Assembly (NCBI GenBank): GCA_005888865.1
Contig: VBCL01000031.1
Location: 1 to 10,406 of the forward strand
DNA from: Betaproteobacteria bacterium
GTDB taxonomy: Bacteria > Pseudomonadota > Gammaproteobacteria > Burkholderiales > Casimicrobiaceae
Direction of reading: 5' to 3'
Length of the DNA: 10,406 nucleotides
Below the pieces are notes generated by a model that saw only the letters and a program-made list of their open reading frames with translations, was not told where the DNA came from and did no database searches. The translations under genes were made by a program, and so were the position numbers. Below are positions 1 through 5,097 of the stretch, one piece after another (position 1 is the stretch's first letter; every line of letters begins with the position of its first letter).

Positions 1-93
1 GAGGTGCATGTCTGGCGGATGAAGGATGGAAGGGCGATCGAGTTCCGCGAGTACCAAGGCGACGAGCAGCGGGAGGACCGGTTCTGGTCCTGA
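1..93 (+). CDS. SnoaL/NTF2-like domain protein, 3' end only
   Basis: This is the last 30 codons of a gene that begins before the window, in frame 1, ending in TGA at 91-93. The tail reads HVWRMKDGRAIEFREYQGDE followed by a short acidic end with FWS. An aromatic strand, a short DG turn, then a strand with FREY is the typical last beta-hairpin of SnoaL-like/ketosteroid-isomerase-like (NTF2 fold) proteins, often annotated as nuclear transport factor 2 family. Members are small cone-shaped alpha+beta proteins of about 120-140 residues with varied or unknown enzymatic roles. The substrate cannot be inferred from the tail. Assignment rests on this motif only. The 169 bases to the next gene show no convincing terminator. 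Confidence 0.6.
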   Translation, partial: EVHVWRMKDGRAIEFREYQGDEQREDRFWS

Positions 94-262
94 GACTCTG
101 GTATTCCGTCTGCGCTGAGAGAGTGAGCCCTGGCGCTTCGACGGCTTTCCCAACGGCTATCGAGGCGGGCGCGCCGCCCGGTCTTCCACGACGCTCTATC
201 CTGCTCTGGCGTAGTGGCGCCCCAACAAGTTTCCGGGCTTGGTCGCTGGAAGGAAGGAGGTC

Positions 263-736
263 ATGGAGCCCATCAAGAACCTCATTGAACGCGCTTGGGA
301 AAGCCTGACGGAAGGCTGGCGGGAGTTGCTCACGCGCAGCAGCGGCGCGCTCACCCATTTCGGCACCGAGGGCGGGGGGAAAACAGAATCACCGCAGGAA
401 TTTCCGCACTGGAGCCTGCTTGCGGCGGAGACCTGGGAGACCGCCAAGTCAGTCGTGATTCGCGTGGAGATTCCCGGTATGAACGAGGGTGACCTGGGCA
501 TCGACATCGACGGAAACGTCCTGCGCATCCGGGGAGAAAAGCGCTTGGGCGCCACGCAGCAACGCCGCCGATATCACCTCATGGAGCGGGCGTACGGACA
601 TTTCGAACGCAGCATCCCTCTGCCTCACGGCGTCGATGCCGAAAAGGCCGAAGTTTCGTATCGCGACGGGGTGCTGACGGCGATACTGCCAAAGACCGAC
701 ACACTGCCACCGCGCCGGCTGACGATATCGAAGTGA
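263..736 (+). CDS. Hsp20/alpha-crystallin family small heat-shock protein
   Basis: A 157-residue ATP-independent holdase chaperone that should bind unfolding proteins in the cytoplasm. The N-terminal arm (about residues 1-60) is amphipathic and variable. The alpha-crystallin domain covers about residues 61-150: a strand ending in VEIPGM, then the DLGIDIDGNVLRIRGEKR strand pair, the FERSIPLP strand, and the family-typical YRDGVLTAILPK hairpin near the end. The tail RRLTISK resembles the short L/I-x-I anchor that docks on neighbouring subunits. Length is normal for bacterial class A/B members. The ATG at 263 is preferred over an in-frame TTG at 239, because purine-rich GGAAGGAAGGAGG (248-260) lies just upstream and the extra eight residues look non-coding. 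I see no clear sigma-32 promoter, CIRCE element or ROSE-type thermometer in the 169-bp upstream gap. Confidence 0.93.
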   Translation: MEPIKNLIERAWESLTEGWRELLTRSSGALTHFGTEGGGKTESPQEFPHWSLLAAETWETAKSVVIRVEIPGMNEGDLGIDIDGNVLRIRGEKRLGATQQRRRYHLMERAYGHFERSIPLPHGVDAEKAEVSYRDGVLTAILPKTDTLPPRRLTISK

Positions 737-739
737 GCC

Positions 740-880
740 GGCGAACGCGCGGCCGACGAGCGCGCTGGCTTTGGAGCGGAATTCCTTGGCGCGGTCGACG
801 CTCGCTTCGACACCATCGAGAAGTTCCCCGAGATGTTCGCGCGCGTGCACGGTGAGATTCGACGCGCCATCGCAGCGCGC
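740..880 (+). pseudogene. ParE/RelE-type toxin remnant, truncated at both ends
   Basis: Directly after the Hsp20 stop, the same frame reads on with a stretch resembling the middle of ParE-family toxins: ERAGFGAEFLGAVDARFDTI (758-817), then EKFPEMFARVHGEIRRAI (818-871). The order of helix, 'I.kFPe', 'R.vhgeIRRa' matches the family core. There is no start codon, since the frame begins at the Hsp20 stop. The C-terminal strand that normally follows (rrFPY-type) is absent, because the similarity ends next to the stop codon of the ohr region at 883. About 40-45 of the usual 90-100 residues survive. No antitoxin is visible. I read it as a decayed gene left after a deletion. The match is by eye, so chance similarity cannot be fully excluded. 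Confidence 0.55.
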
Positions 881-882
881 GC

Positions 883-1347
883 TCAAGATGCCTGGGCCGG
901 GACCTTCTGCTCGCCTAGGGGAGCACCATTTACTGCAAGCGCCACCTCGATGTTTCCGCGAACAGCGTTGGAATAAGGGCAGATCTGATCGGCCTTTCGT
1001 ACGAGGTCGGCGGCCTCTTGTGCGTCGGCTACGGAAGGCAGGGAGATGTCGAGCGCGACGCTAAGCTTGAAGCGTCCATTCTCAATTGGGATCAATGCCA
1101 CCGTAGAATCAATGACGGCATCGTCGGCAGTGATCTTCATGCGCTGCCCAAGGATGCTGAGCACGGATTCAAAACAGGCCGCATAGCCGATTGCGAACAA
1201 CTGCTCCGGATTCGGTGCTCCGCCAGGACCGCCGAGCTCCTTCGGTAGCTGGAGCTGGAGCTCGAGCTCGCCGCTCGTGATTCTTCCTTGCCCGCCTGCG
1301 CGACCGCCTTTCACTCGCGCGGTGGTCGTGTATGCCGGTTTCGTCAT
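883..1347 (-). CDS. ohr: Possible separately translated Ohr (internal start within the GST-Ohr frame)
   Basis: Inside the fused frame, an ATG (complement of 1345-1347) sits exactly where a free-standing Ohr would begin, with the reverse complement of CCTCC (1352-1356), i.e. GGAGG, 4 nt upstream. Initiation here would give a 154-residue protein, MTKPAYTTTARV..., close to normal Ohr length apart from about 14 extra residues at the C-terminus (GAPLGEQKVPAQAS). In free-protein numbering the catalytic cysteines are Cys58 and Cys123, with Arg16 and Glu48 as probable partners in the active site. I infer that the cell could make both the fusion and free Ohr. The sequence cannot show whether it does. 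Ohr is usually controlled by the MarR-type OhrR, but here the linked regulator is TetR-like. Confidence 0.55.
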   Translation of the reverse strand: MTKPAYTTTARVKGGRAGGQGRITSGELELQLQLPKELGGPGGAPNPEQLFAIGYAACFESVLSILGQRMKITADDAVIDSTVALIPIENGRFKLSVALDISLPSVADAQEAADLVRKADQICPYSNAVRGNIEVALAVNGAPLGEQKVPAQAS

Positions 1348-2001
1348 TGCGCCTCCAGATGAGATCTTCGCCAGCTGCCGCTGACGCTGCTCCTCCTGAT
1401 ACATTCGCCATTCTTCGCCTACGGCTTTCTCGATGCTCGGCCGCTTCAGCAGCCGCTTGTGGTATTCCTGAACCGCGGACCACCGCGCTAGATCCAGGCC
1501 GACGAACGGAGCCCAATTCAAAATTGCCGCCAAGTACGCGTCGGCCACGCTGAAGCGATCGAGCAAGAAGTCATGTTCCGTCAGATGGCGCTCCAGGACT
1601 CCGAAGCGCAGAGGTATCTTCTCCCGAGCGTAGGTCTTGGCACCCTCCGGCGCTCGCGGGTCAAGAAGCGCGATGAAGATCGCCTTGTGCAGCTCCGTAC
1701 CGATGAATCCGAGCCATTGCTGCAAGCGTGCGCGCTCCGGGCCCGAGGGCGGCGCGAGCTCTGCGTGCGGGAAGCGATCCGCGACGTACTGAAGGACGGC
1801 GGTATTTTCGGTCAACAGGATCCCGTCATCGGTGTGCAGGACCGGTACCTGACCCATGGGTGCTATGGTTAGGAAATCGGACCCGTCGATGGTGCGCTTG
1901 GCCCTCGTATCGACCTGGGTAAATTCGGAGCGGGCGCCGGCCTCGTAGAGCGCGATCCGCGTTGCCAACGAGCACGCCATTGGGGAGAAGTAGAGGTTCA
2001 T
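883..2001 (-). CDS. Fused beta-class glutathione S-transferase and Ohr/OsmC organic hydroperoxide reductase
   Basis: One uninterrupted 372-residue frame with two complete domains. Residues 1 to about 200 are a beta-class GST. A thioredoxin-like N-domain contains SPMACSL, with Cys10 at the position of the glutathione-binding cysteine of beta GSTs, plus GQVPVL and LTENTAVLQY. An all-helical C-domain follows with the conserved SVADAYL. Residues 219-372 are an Ohr protein of the OsmC family with both catalytic cysteines (AACFES and QICPYSN; residues 276 and 341), the R at 234 and the E at 266. GST handles electrophiles with glutathione, and Ohr reduces organic and lipid hydroperoxides with lipoyl-type thiols. 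A charged linker (about 201-218) joins them. A promoter with TTGACT and TATAGT lies upstream. Normally these are separate proteins of about 200 and 140 residues, so the missing stop is unusual. Both domains look intact. The SD before this ATG is weak. Confidence 0.88.
   Translation of the reverse strand: MNLYFSPMACSLATRIALYEAGARSEFTQVDTRAKRTIDGSDFLTIAPMGQVPVLHTDDGILLTENTAVLQYVADRFPHAELAPPSGPERARLQQWLGFIGTELHKAIFIALLDPRAPEGAKTYAREKIPLRFGVLERHLTEHDFLLDRFSVADAYLAAILNWAPFVGLDLARWSAVQEYHKRLLKRPSIEKAVGEEWRMYQEEQRQRQLAKISSGGAMTKPAYTTTARVKGGRAGGQGRITSGELELQLQLPKELGGPGGAPNPEQLFAIGYAACFESVLSILGQRMKITADDAVIDSTVALIPIENGRFKLSVALDISLPSVADAQEAADLVRKADQICPYSNAVRGNIEVALAVNGAPLGEQKVPAQAS
1352..1356 (-). promoter_or_regulatory. 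Internal Shine-Dalgarno for ohr inside the GST-Ohr frame
   Basis: GGAGG on the minus strand, 4 nt before the ATG of the Ohr domain, lying in codons of the linker (S-G-G). It is a stronger SD than the one at the first start of the frame. It supports the idea that this was once a GST-then-Ohr operon and that separate translation may persist. Confidence 0.55.
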
Positions 2002-2009
2002 GGCAAGAG

Positions 2010-2038
2010 TTGTTTCCGGAACGACTGTTTTGTACTAT
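2010..2038 (+). promoter_or_regulatory. Predicted promoter for the TetR-family regulator
   Basis: -35-like TTGTTT (2010-2015), 17-bp spacer, -10 TACTAT (2033-2038). The predicted transcript would start near 2045, about 28 nt before the regulator's ATG. The -10 box overlaps the same palindrome as the opposing promoter, which suggests autoregulation. The -35 is a weaker match than that of the opposite promoter. Confidence 0.5.
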
Positions 2039-2046
2039 ATAGTACA
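2031..2046. promoter_or_regulatory. Perfect 16-bp palindrome, probable TetR-family operator
   Basis: TGTACTATATAGTACA reads the same on both strands. It sits in the 71-bp gap between the divergent GST-Ohr and TetR-family genes and covers the -10 boxes of both predicted promoters. Size, symmetry and placement fit an operator for a TetR-type dimer encoded next door. Binding by that protein is inferred. Confidence 0.75.
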
Positions 2047-2062
2047 TAAATACCTTAGTCAA
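2034..2062 (-). promoter_or_regulatory. Predicted sigma-70 promoter for GST-Ohr
   Basis: On the minus strand, -35 TTGACT (complement of 2057-2062) is followed by a 17-bp spacer and -10 TATAGT (complement of 2034-2039). Predicted transcription start is near 2027, giving a leader of about 26 nt. The -10 box lies wholly inside the 16-bp palindrome at 2031-2046, so a bound repressor would block it. Confidence 0.65.
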
Positions 2063-2072
2063 GAGTCTCCAA

Positions 2073-2708
2073 ATGCCCAAGAACCAAAAAGCTGCGACGC
2101 CGCGCGGTCGGCCACGCGAATACGATCCCAACCAGGCGCTCGCCAGAGCGACTGAGGCCTTTTGGCGAGCCGGCTACTCGGCGACGTCCGTCGACGACCT
2201 GAGCATTGCCACGAAGATGAACCGGCCCAGCTTGTATGGCGCGTTTGGCGACAAACGCGCCCTATATCTGACGAGCCCGTCGCGCTACGTTACGCGCGGA
2301 CGCAGGGCCATGCAGGACGCCCTGTCAGGTCCTGGATCGTTGCGCGACGCACTGATGCGAGTCTATGAGGGATCACTCGCTCTTTACTATCCATCCAAAG
2401 GCCCGGCGCGCGGCTGCTTTCTCATCGGTACCGCAGCAACAGAAGCCGTCAGTGATCCGGACGTGCGCGCTGTCCTGCGGGAAGGCCTGCGAGAGTTCGA
2501 CCGACAGTTCAAGGCGCGCATCGAGCGCTCTATAGTGGAACGAGAACTGGATGAGGCTGCCGATCCAACAACTCTCGCCGCTCTCGCCTCGGCAATACTG
2601 CATACTCTCGCTTTGCGCTCTCGGGCCGGCGATCCCGCTGCCTCACTGCGAGCAACGGCGCACGCCGGTGTGGACCTGATTTGCGGCCGGCGTACCGGCG
2701 AATCATGA
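2073..2708 (+). CDS. TetR/AcrR-family transcriptional regulator
   Basis: A 211-residue repressor-type protein. The N-terminal DNA-binding domain (about residues 12-60) starts with RGRPREYD and contains the helix-turn-helix with GYSATSVDDL and MNRPSLYGAFGDK, a very typical TetR signature. The C-terminal ligand-binding domain (about 70-205) carries ARGCFLIG, with Cys115, and a second cysteine at 204. A cysteine in this GCFL position is common in this branch. In NemR, a TetR-family regulator, a cysteine senses electrophiles, so thiol sensing is possible here but unproven. It is divergent from the GST-Ohr gene, and a perfect palindrome lies between them, so the likely job is repression of that gene and of itself until an electrophile or peroxide signal appears. 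The SD is weak (AAGAG at 2061-2065, 7 nt before the ATG). Confidence 0.92.
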   Translation: MPKNQKAATPRGRPREYDPNQALARATEAFWRAGYSATSVDDLSIATKMNRPSLYGAFGDKRALYLTSPSRYVTRGRRAMQDALSGPGSLRDALMRVYEGSLALYYPSKGPARGCFLIGTAATEAVSDPDVRAVLREGLREFDRQFKARIERSIVERELDEAADPTTLAALASAILHTLALRSRAGDPAASLRATAHAGVDLICGRRTGES

Positions 2709-2754
2709 TCTTCGATGCATAGAGATGACCATTGCACTTCGGATTAAGCACGCG

Positions 2755-2766
2755 CATTGATCAATG
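2755..2766. repeat. 12-bp perfect palindrome upstream of the protease operon
   Basis: CATTGATCAATG is a perfect inverted repeat in the 208-bp gap between the TetR-family gene and the cysteine-protease gene. A further CCATTG (2729-2734) forms an inverted match with CAATGG (2762-2767). It could be a protein-binding site or part of a weak hairpin. No clear -35/-10 pair was found beside it, and no regulator can be named. Confidence 0.3.
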
Positions 2767-2916
2767 GCTGACCGGGCTTTGCTTCTCGATATCCCGCTTG
2801 CGCTGAAATTCTTTCGGTAACAGAATTGATATGAGTCCCGGGGCTCCATGCTCGACCCGCGGCATGTAGTGCCCAACACCCCGTCACCGGTCAAATCAAC
2901 TTCGGAGAAGTGGAAC

Positions 2917-3480
2917 ATGCCTGCCAAGAAGCAACCGATGCCGCGATCGCTCAAGCTGCGCTCCATGCGCAAAGGAGGCCATGGCGCCGGCACCACAAGC
3001 GTCTGTGGCAACCCGCTCGCCTTCACGATGCAAACCCAGCAGCAATCGCAGTGGTGTTGGGCGGCGGTGTCGGTGTCGGTGAACCTCTATTACCATCCCG
3101 CGAGCGGGCAGACCCAATGCGCGGTCGCCAACACGGCAATGGGGCAGACGACCTGTTGCGCCGATGGCAGCACGGCGCAGTGCAATCAGCCGTGGTTCCT
3201 CGATCAGGCTCTGCAAATCGTGGCCAATCTCAACGCGCTCACCAGCGGCAAGATCGCGTTGACCAGTATCAAGGCCGAGATCAATCAGTGTCGTCCGTTT
3301 TGCCTCCGCATCGCCTGGAACGGCGGCGGGGGCCATTTCGTCACTGTCTATGGCTATTCGCGCAAGCTCATCGACATCGGCGATCCTTGGTATGGAAATT
3401 CCATCGTTTCGTATGACTCGTTCCCGAGCACCTACCAGGGCGGCGGCGCGTGGACCGATAGCTATACAACCAAGGCATAG
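2917..3480 (+). CDS. Papain-like cysteine protease (C39/C70-like), cysteine-rich
   Basis: A 187-residue protein with a papain-fold catalytic set. QSQWCWAA (43-50) carries nucleophile Cys47 with nearby glutamines for the oxyanion hole. GGGGHFVTVYGY (136-147) carries catalytic His140. DIGDPWYG (153-160) carries Asp156, the third residue. This order matches the C39-like and AvrRpt2-type (C70) families, whose members cleave proteins or leader peptides. Residues 1-30 are basic (KLRSMRKGGHG) with no Sec signal, so it acts in the cytoplasm or is exported by another route. It has eight cysteines, including CC at 80-81 and CRPFC at 125-129, unusual for a cytoplasmic protein. I chose ATG 2917 over the in-frame ATG at 2848 because GGAG (2904-2907) lies 9 nt upstream and the extra 23 residues show no family features. 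It is followed 15 nt later by a gene of unknown function. Confidence 0.8.
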   Translation: MPAKKQPMPRSLKLRSMRKGGHGAGTTSVCGNPLAFTMQTQQQSQWCWAAVSVSVNLYYHPASGQTQCAVANTAMGQTTCCADGSTAQCNQPWFLDQALQIVANLNALTSGKIALTSIKAEINQCRPFCLRIAWNGGGGHFVTVYGYSRKLIDIGDPWYGNSIVSYDSFPSTYQGGGAWTDSYTTKA

Positions 3481-3495
3481 GAAGGTACATCGATC

Positions 3496-4134
3496 ATGCC
3501 CATCATCTCACGCAATATTCCCCGCCAGGGCGCGGCACGGCTCGCCGGCCACTTGACCGAATTGTTCCGGGAAAAGAGATCGTCATCGAAGATGCCCGAG
3601 ATGCGCCTGGAGGATCTGTCGCATAGCGAGCCGCATCCCGTCTATTACGCACCGCTCGACGCTTTGGCAGACGGGAAGCTGCTTGCCGCTGCGACGCAGG
3701 CAAGCTGGCGCTACCTGCTGGTGCAGGACGACGCCGCGGTCGCCGAGGCCGAGTTGAGCGTCGGTCGCCGCCGAGGTGCGAAAGGCGTCGCCGCAAAACC
3801 ATTGGAGTTTCTCGGCCTGACTCACGGGCCCTTCACCGCGGCGACGGTCGAGTCGCTCAGCGCAGCCGAGCGGCTGCCGCAGGTCGAAGCAGCCGACTAC
3901 GAACTGCGGCTCCTCAAGGTTCCCGCGGTGTATCTGGCCGCGTTGTGGTTGCACGGCTCCAAGGACGATATCCTGATCCCGATGGGGAATCCGCCGGGTG
4001 GTCTCAAGAAGAACAAACCGTATACCGAAGCAGCGGTCATCAAGGCACTACGCGGAGTCGTGGAGCAAACCAAGGGATTCCAGGACGCGTACGCCGAGAA
4101 CCAGCGCAAGCGACGCAGCAGGAAGAAACGATAG
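3496..4134 (+). CDS. Unrecognised protein with basic tail, operon partner of the cysteine protease
   Basis: A 212-residue protein I do not recognise. It starts 15 nt after the protease stop, with GAAGG ahead of its ATG, so the two are very probably co-transcribed. No signal peptide or membrane helix is seen. Residues 1-35 are basic and polar. Residues about 45-150 look globular, with SWRYLLVQDDAAVAEAEL (a strand pair), FLGLTHGPF, and a hydrophobic VPAVYLAALWLHG segment preceding a DDILIPMGNPPG loop. A helical end (about 178-205) leads into a strongly basic tail, NQRKRRSRKKR. The tail could bind nucleic acid or phospholipid, or be a protease-sensitive region. As a partner it might be a substrate, chaperone, inhibitor or targeting subunit of the protease. 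None of these is shown by the sequence. Confidence 0.8.
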   Translation: MPIISRNIPRQGAARLAGHLTELFREKRSSSKMPEMRLEDLSHSEPHPVYYAPLDALADGKLLAAATQASWRYLLVQDDAAVAEAELSVGRRRGAKGVAAKPLEFLGLTHGPFTAATVESLSAAERLPQVEAADYELRLLKVPAVYLAALWLHGSKDDILIPMGNPPGGLKKNKPYTEAAVIKALRGVVEQTKGFQDAYAENQRKRRSRKKR

Positions 4135-4137
4135 CCT

Positions 4138-4171
4138 CCGGACCGGGGGGGCAGGGGTCCGGCCAGACCCC
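4138..4171 (+). terminator. Two overlapping GC-rich hairpins after the protease operon
   Basis: Starting 4 nt after the stop of the preceding gene, CCGGACC (4138-4144) can pair with GGTCCGG (4156-4162). Alternatively GGGGTC (4154-4159) can pair with GACCCC (4166-4171). The two stems share bases, so only one can form at a time. Neither is followed by a run of T, so intrinsic termination would be weak. The arrangement could slow or partly stop transcription before the next gene, whose start codon is at 4201. Confidence 0.35.
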
Positions 4172-4186
4172 TTCGTGCCGTTAATC

Positions 4187-4194
4187 AAGGGAGG
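4187..4194 (+). promoter_or_regulatory. Strong Shine-Dalgarno for a TTG start
   Basis: AAGGGAGG lies 6 nt before the TTG at 4201. No in-frame ATG gives a complete signal peptide, so this SD decides the start of the next gene. Confidence 0.75.
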
Positions 4195-4200
4195 CGTCAC

Positions 4201-4821
4201 TTGAAGTTTCTCCATGCACTGTGGGTGCTCGCGCTGCTATGCGTGGCGCCGCTCGCCTGGGCCGAGGAGCCCGACCACGCGATTCACGAAGAGCTGCGCG
4301 GCGTCCTGCGCGAAGTCGTGACGGCCATGAACAGCGGCCAGTACGACAAGATGCTTCCGTATCTCACCGAGGACGTCGAGGCAACCAGCATCACGCAGGA
4401 AGTAATGTCCAGTCGCGCCGACGTGTCGAAGTATTTCCAGGAATGGTTCGGGCCGACCGGTTACATGCGCAAGATGGAGATGAAGCTCGATGCCGACAAG
4501 CTGACCGAGCTCTCGCCCGACAAGAGCTGGGGCCTCGTGCGCGGCAAGGCGCTCGAACATTACGAGGCCAAGGACGGCAACCTGTTCGATTTTGTGACGC
4601 GCTGGACGGCGGTGATGGTCCGCAGCGACGACGGCAAGTGGCGGCTGCGCGCCATTCACTTCGGCACGAACCACCTCGACAACCCCGTCCTGACCAAGGT
4701 GCAGCGCACGCTGGTGCACTACGGCATCATCGGCGCGATAGTCAGCCTCATCGTCGGCTTGGCGCTCGGATGGTGGATCGGACGCCGGAGCCGCCGCAGC
4801 GCATCGGCCACGCGAAGTTGA
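4201..4821 (+). CDS. Exported NTF2/SnoaL-like protein with C-terminal membrane anchor
   Basis: A 206-residue envelope protein, beginning at TTG with a strong SD. Residues 1-21 are a Sec signal peptide (KF, hydrophobic core, cleavage after AWA). Residues about 26-160 look like a SnoaL/DUF4440-type NTF2 fold: a first helix EELRGVLREVVTAMNSGQYD, then the LPYLTEDVEATSIT turn typical of these proteins, a YFQEWFG segment, and late strands with FVTRWTAVMVRSDDGKWRLRAIHFG. The end strand DGKWRLRAIH is the clearest family mark. A single membrane helix follows (about 174-193, GIIGAIVSLIVGLALGWWIG), with a basic RRSRR stop-transfer tail that keeps the C-terminus cytoplasmic. The NTF2 domain would therefore sit in the periplasm. 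NTF2-fold domains often bind small hydrophobic ligands or act as dimer scaffolds. The exact role is unknown. Confidence 0.82.
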   Translation: MKFLHALWVLALLCVAPLAWAEEPDHAIHEELRGVLREVVTAMNSGQYDKMLPYLTEDVEATSITQEVMSSRADVSKYFQEWFGPTGYMRKMEMKLDADKLTELSPDKSWGLVRGKALEHYEAKDGNLFDFVTRWTAVMVRSDDGKWRLRAIHFGTNHLDNPVLTKVQRTLVHYGIIGAIVSLIVGLALGWWIGRRSRRSASATRS

Positions 4822-4966
4822 CAGAGGGTGCCGACCTCCAAGCGCGATGCTGAGGACTCGGCAACCTTTACTCGCACCCGTTCGGAGAGGTCCACTGAAT
4901 GGCGGATTTTTTTACAGCCAGCGACAGGCTCGGCACGAGGATGTAGCGACAACGCGCTGATAAGTT

Positions 4967-4995
4967 TTGACTTCCATTTTTCTGGCGCAAATTAT
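4967..4995 (+). promoter_or_regulatory. Possible sigma-70 promoter for the secreted beta-propeller gene
   Basis: TTGACT (4967-4972), 17-bp spacer, then AATTAT (4990-4995), a fair -10 match. It lies in a locally AT-rich patch within the 276-bp gap 4822-5097, about 100 nt before the ATG at 5098. The leader contains a short perfect hairpin, GGCCGG-ATC-CCGGCC (5042-5056). The rest of the gap shows no other feature, and the open frame running through it lacks coding character. Confidence 0.4.
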
Positions 4996-5097
4996 GCGTC
5001 CCTCAATTGGCTCCGCCGTCGCCTACCGAGCGGCCTCGAGTGGCCGGATCCCGGCCGCAACACCACGTCGTTAACAAAGCACCTAGGAGGCTCGATC

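Noticed and set aside
167..179. GC-rich hairpin GGGCG-CGC-CGCCC as a terminator before hsp20
   Set aside because: The stem is only 5 bp, is not followed by T residues, and lies in strongly GC-rich sequence where such dyads are common.
771..1064. Plus-strand open frame over the end of the GST-Ohr gene
   Set aside because: It is antisense to a clearly coding domain, has no SD, and is arginine-rich in the way of shadow frames. The ParE-like similarity is in a different frame.
2848..2916. Longer start for the cysteine protease
   Set aside because: No SD precedes the ATG at 2848, and the added residues look unlike the family. The ATG at 2917 has GGAG at suitable spacing.
4828..5097. Upstream extension of the secreted beta-propeller gene
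   Set aside because: It would bury the signal peptide 90 residues inside the protein, and the good SD and ATG at 5085-5100 argue for the later start.
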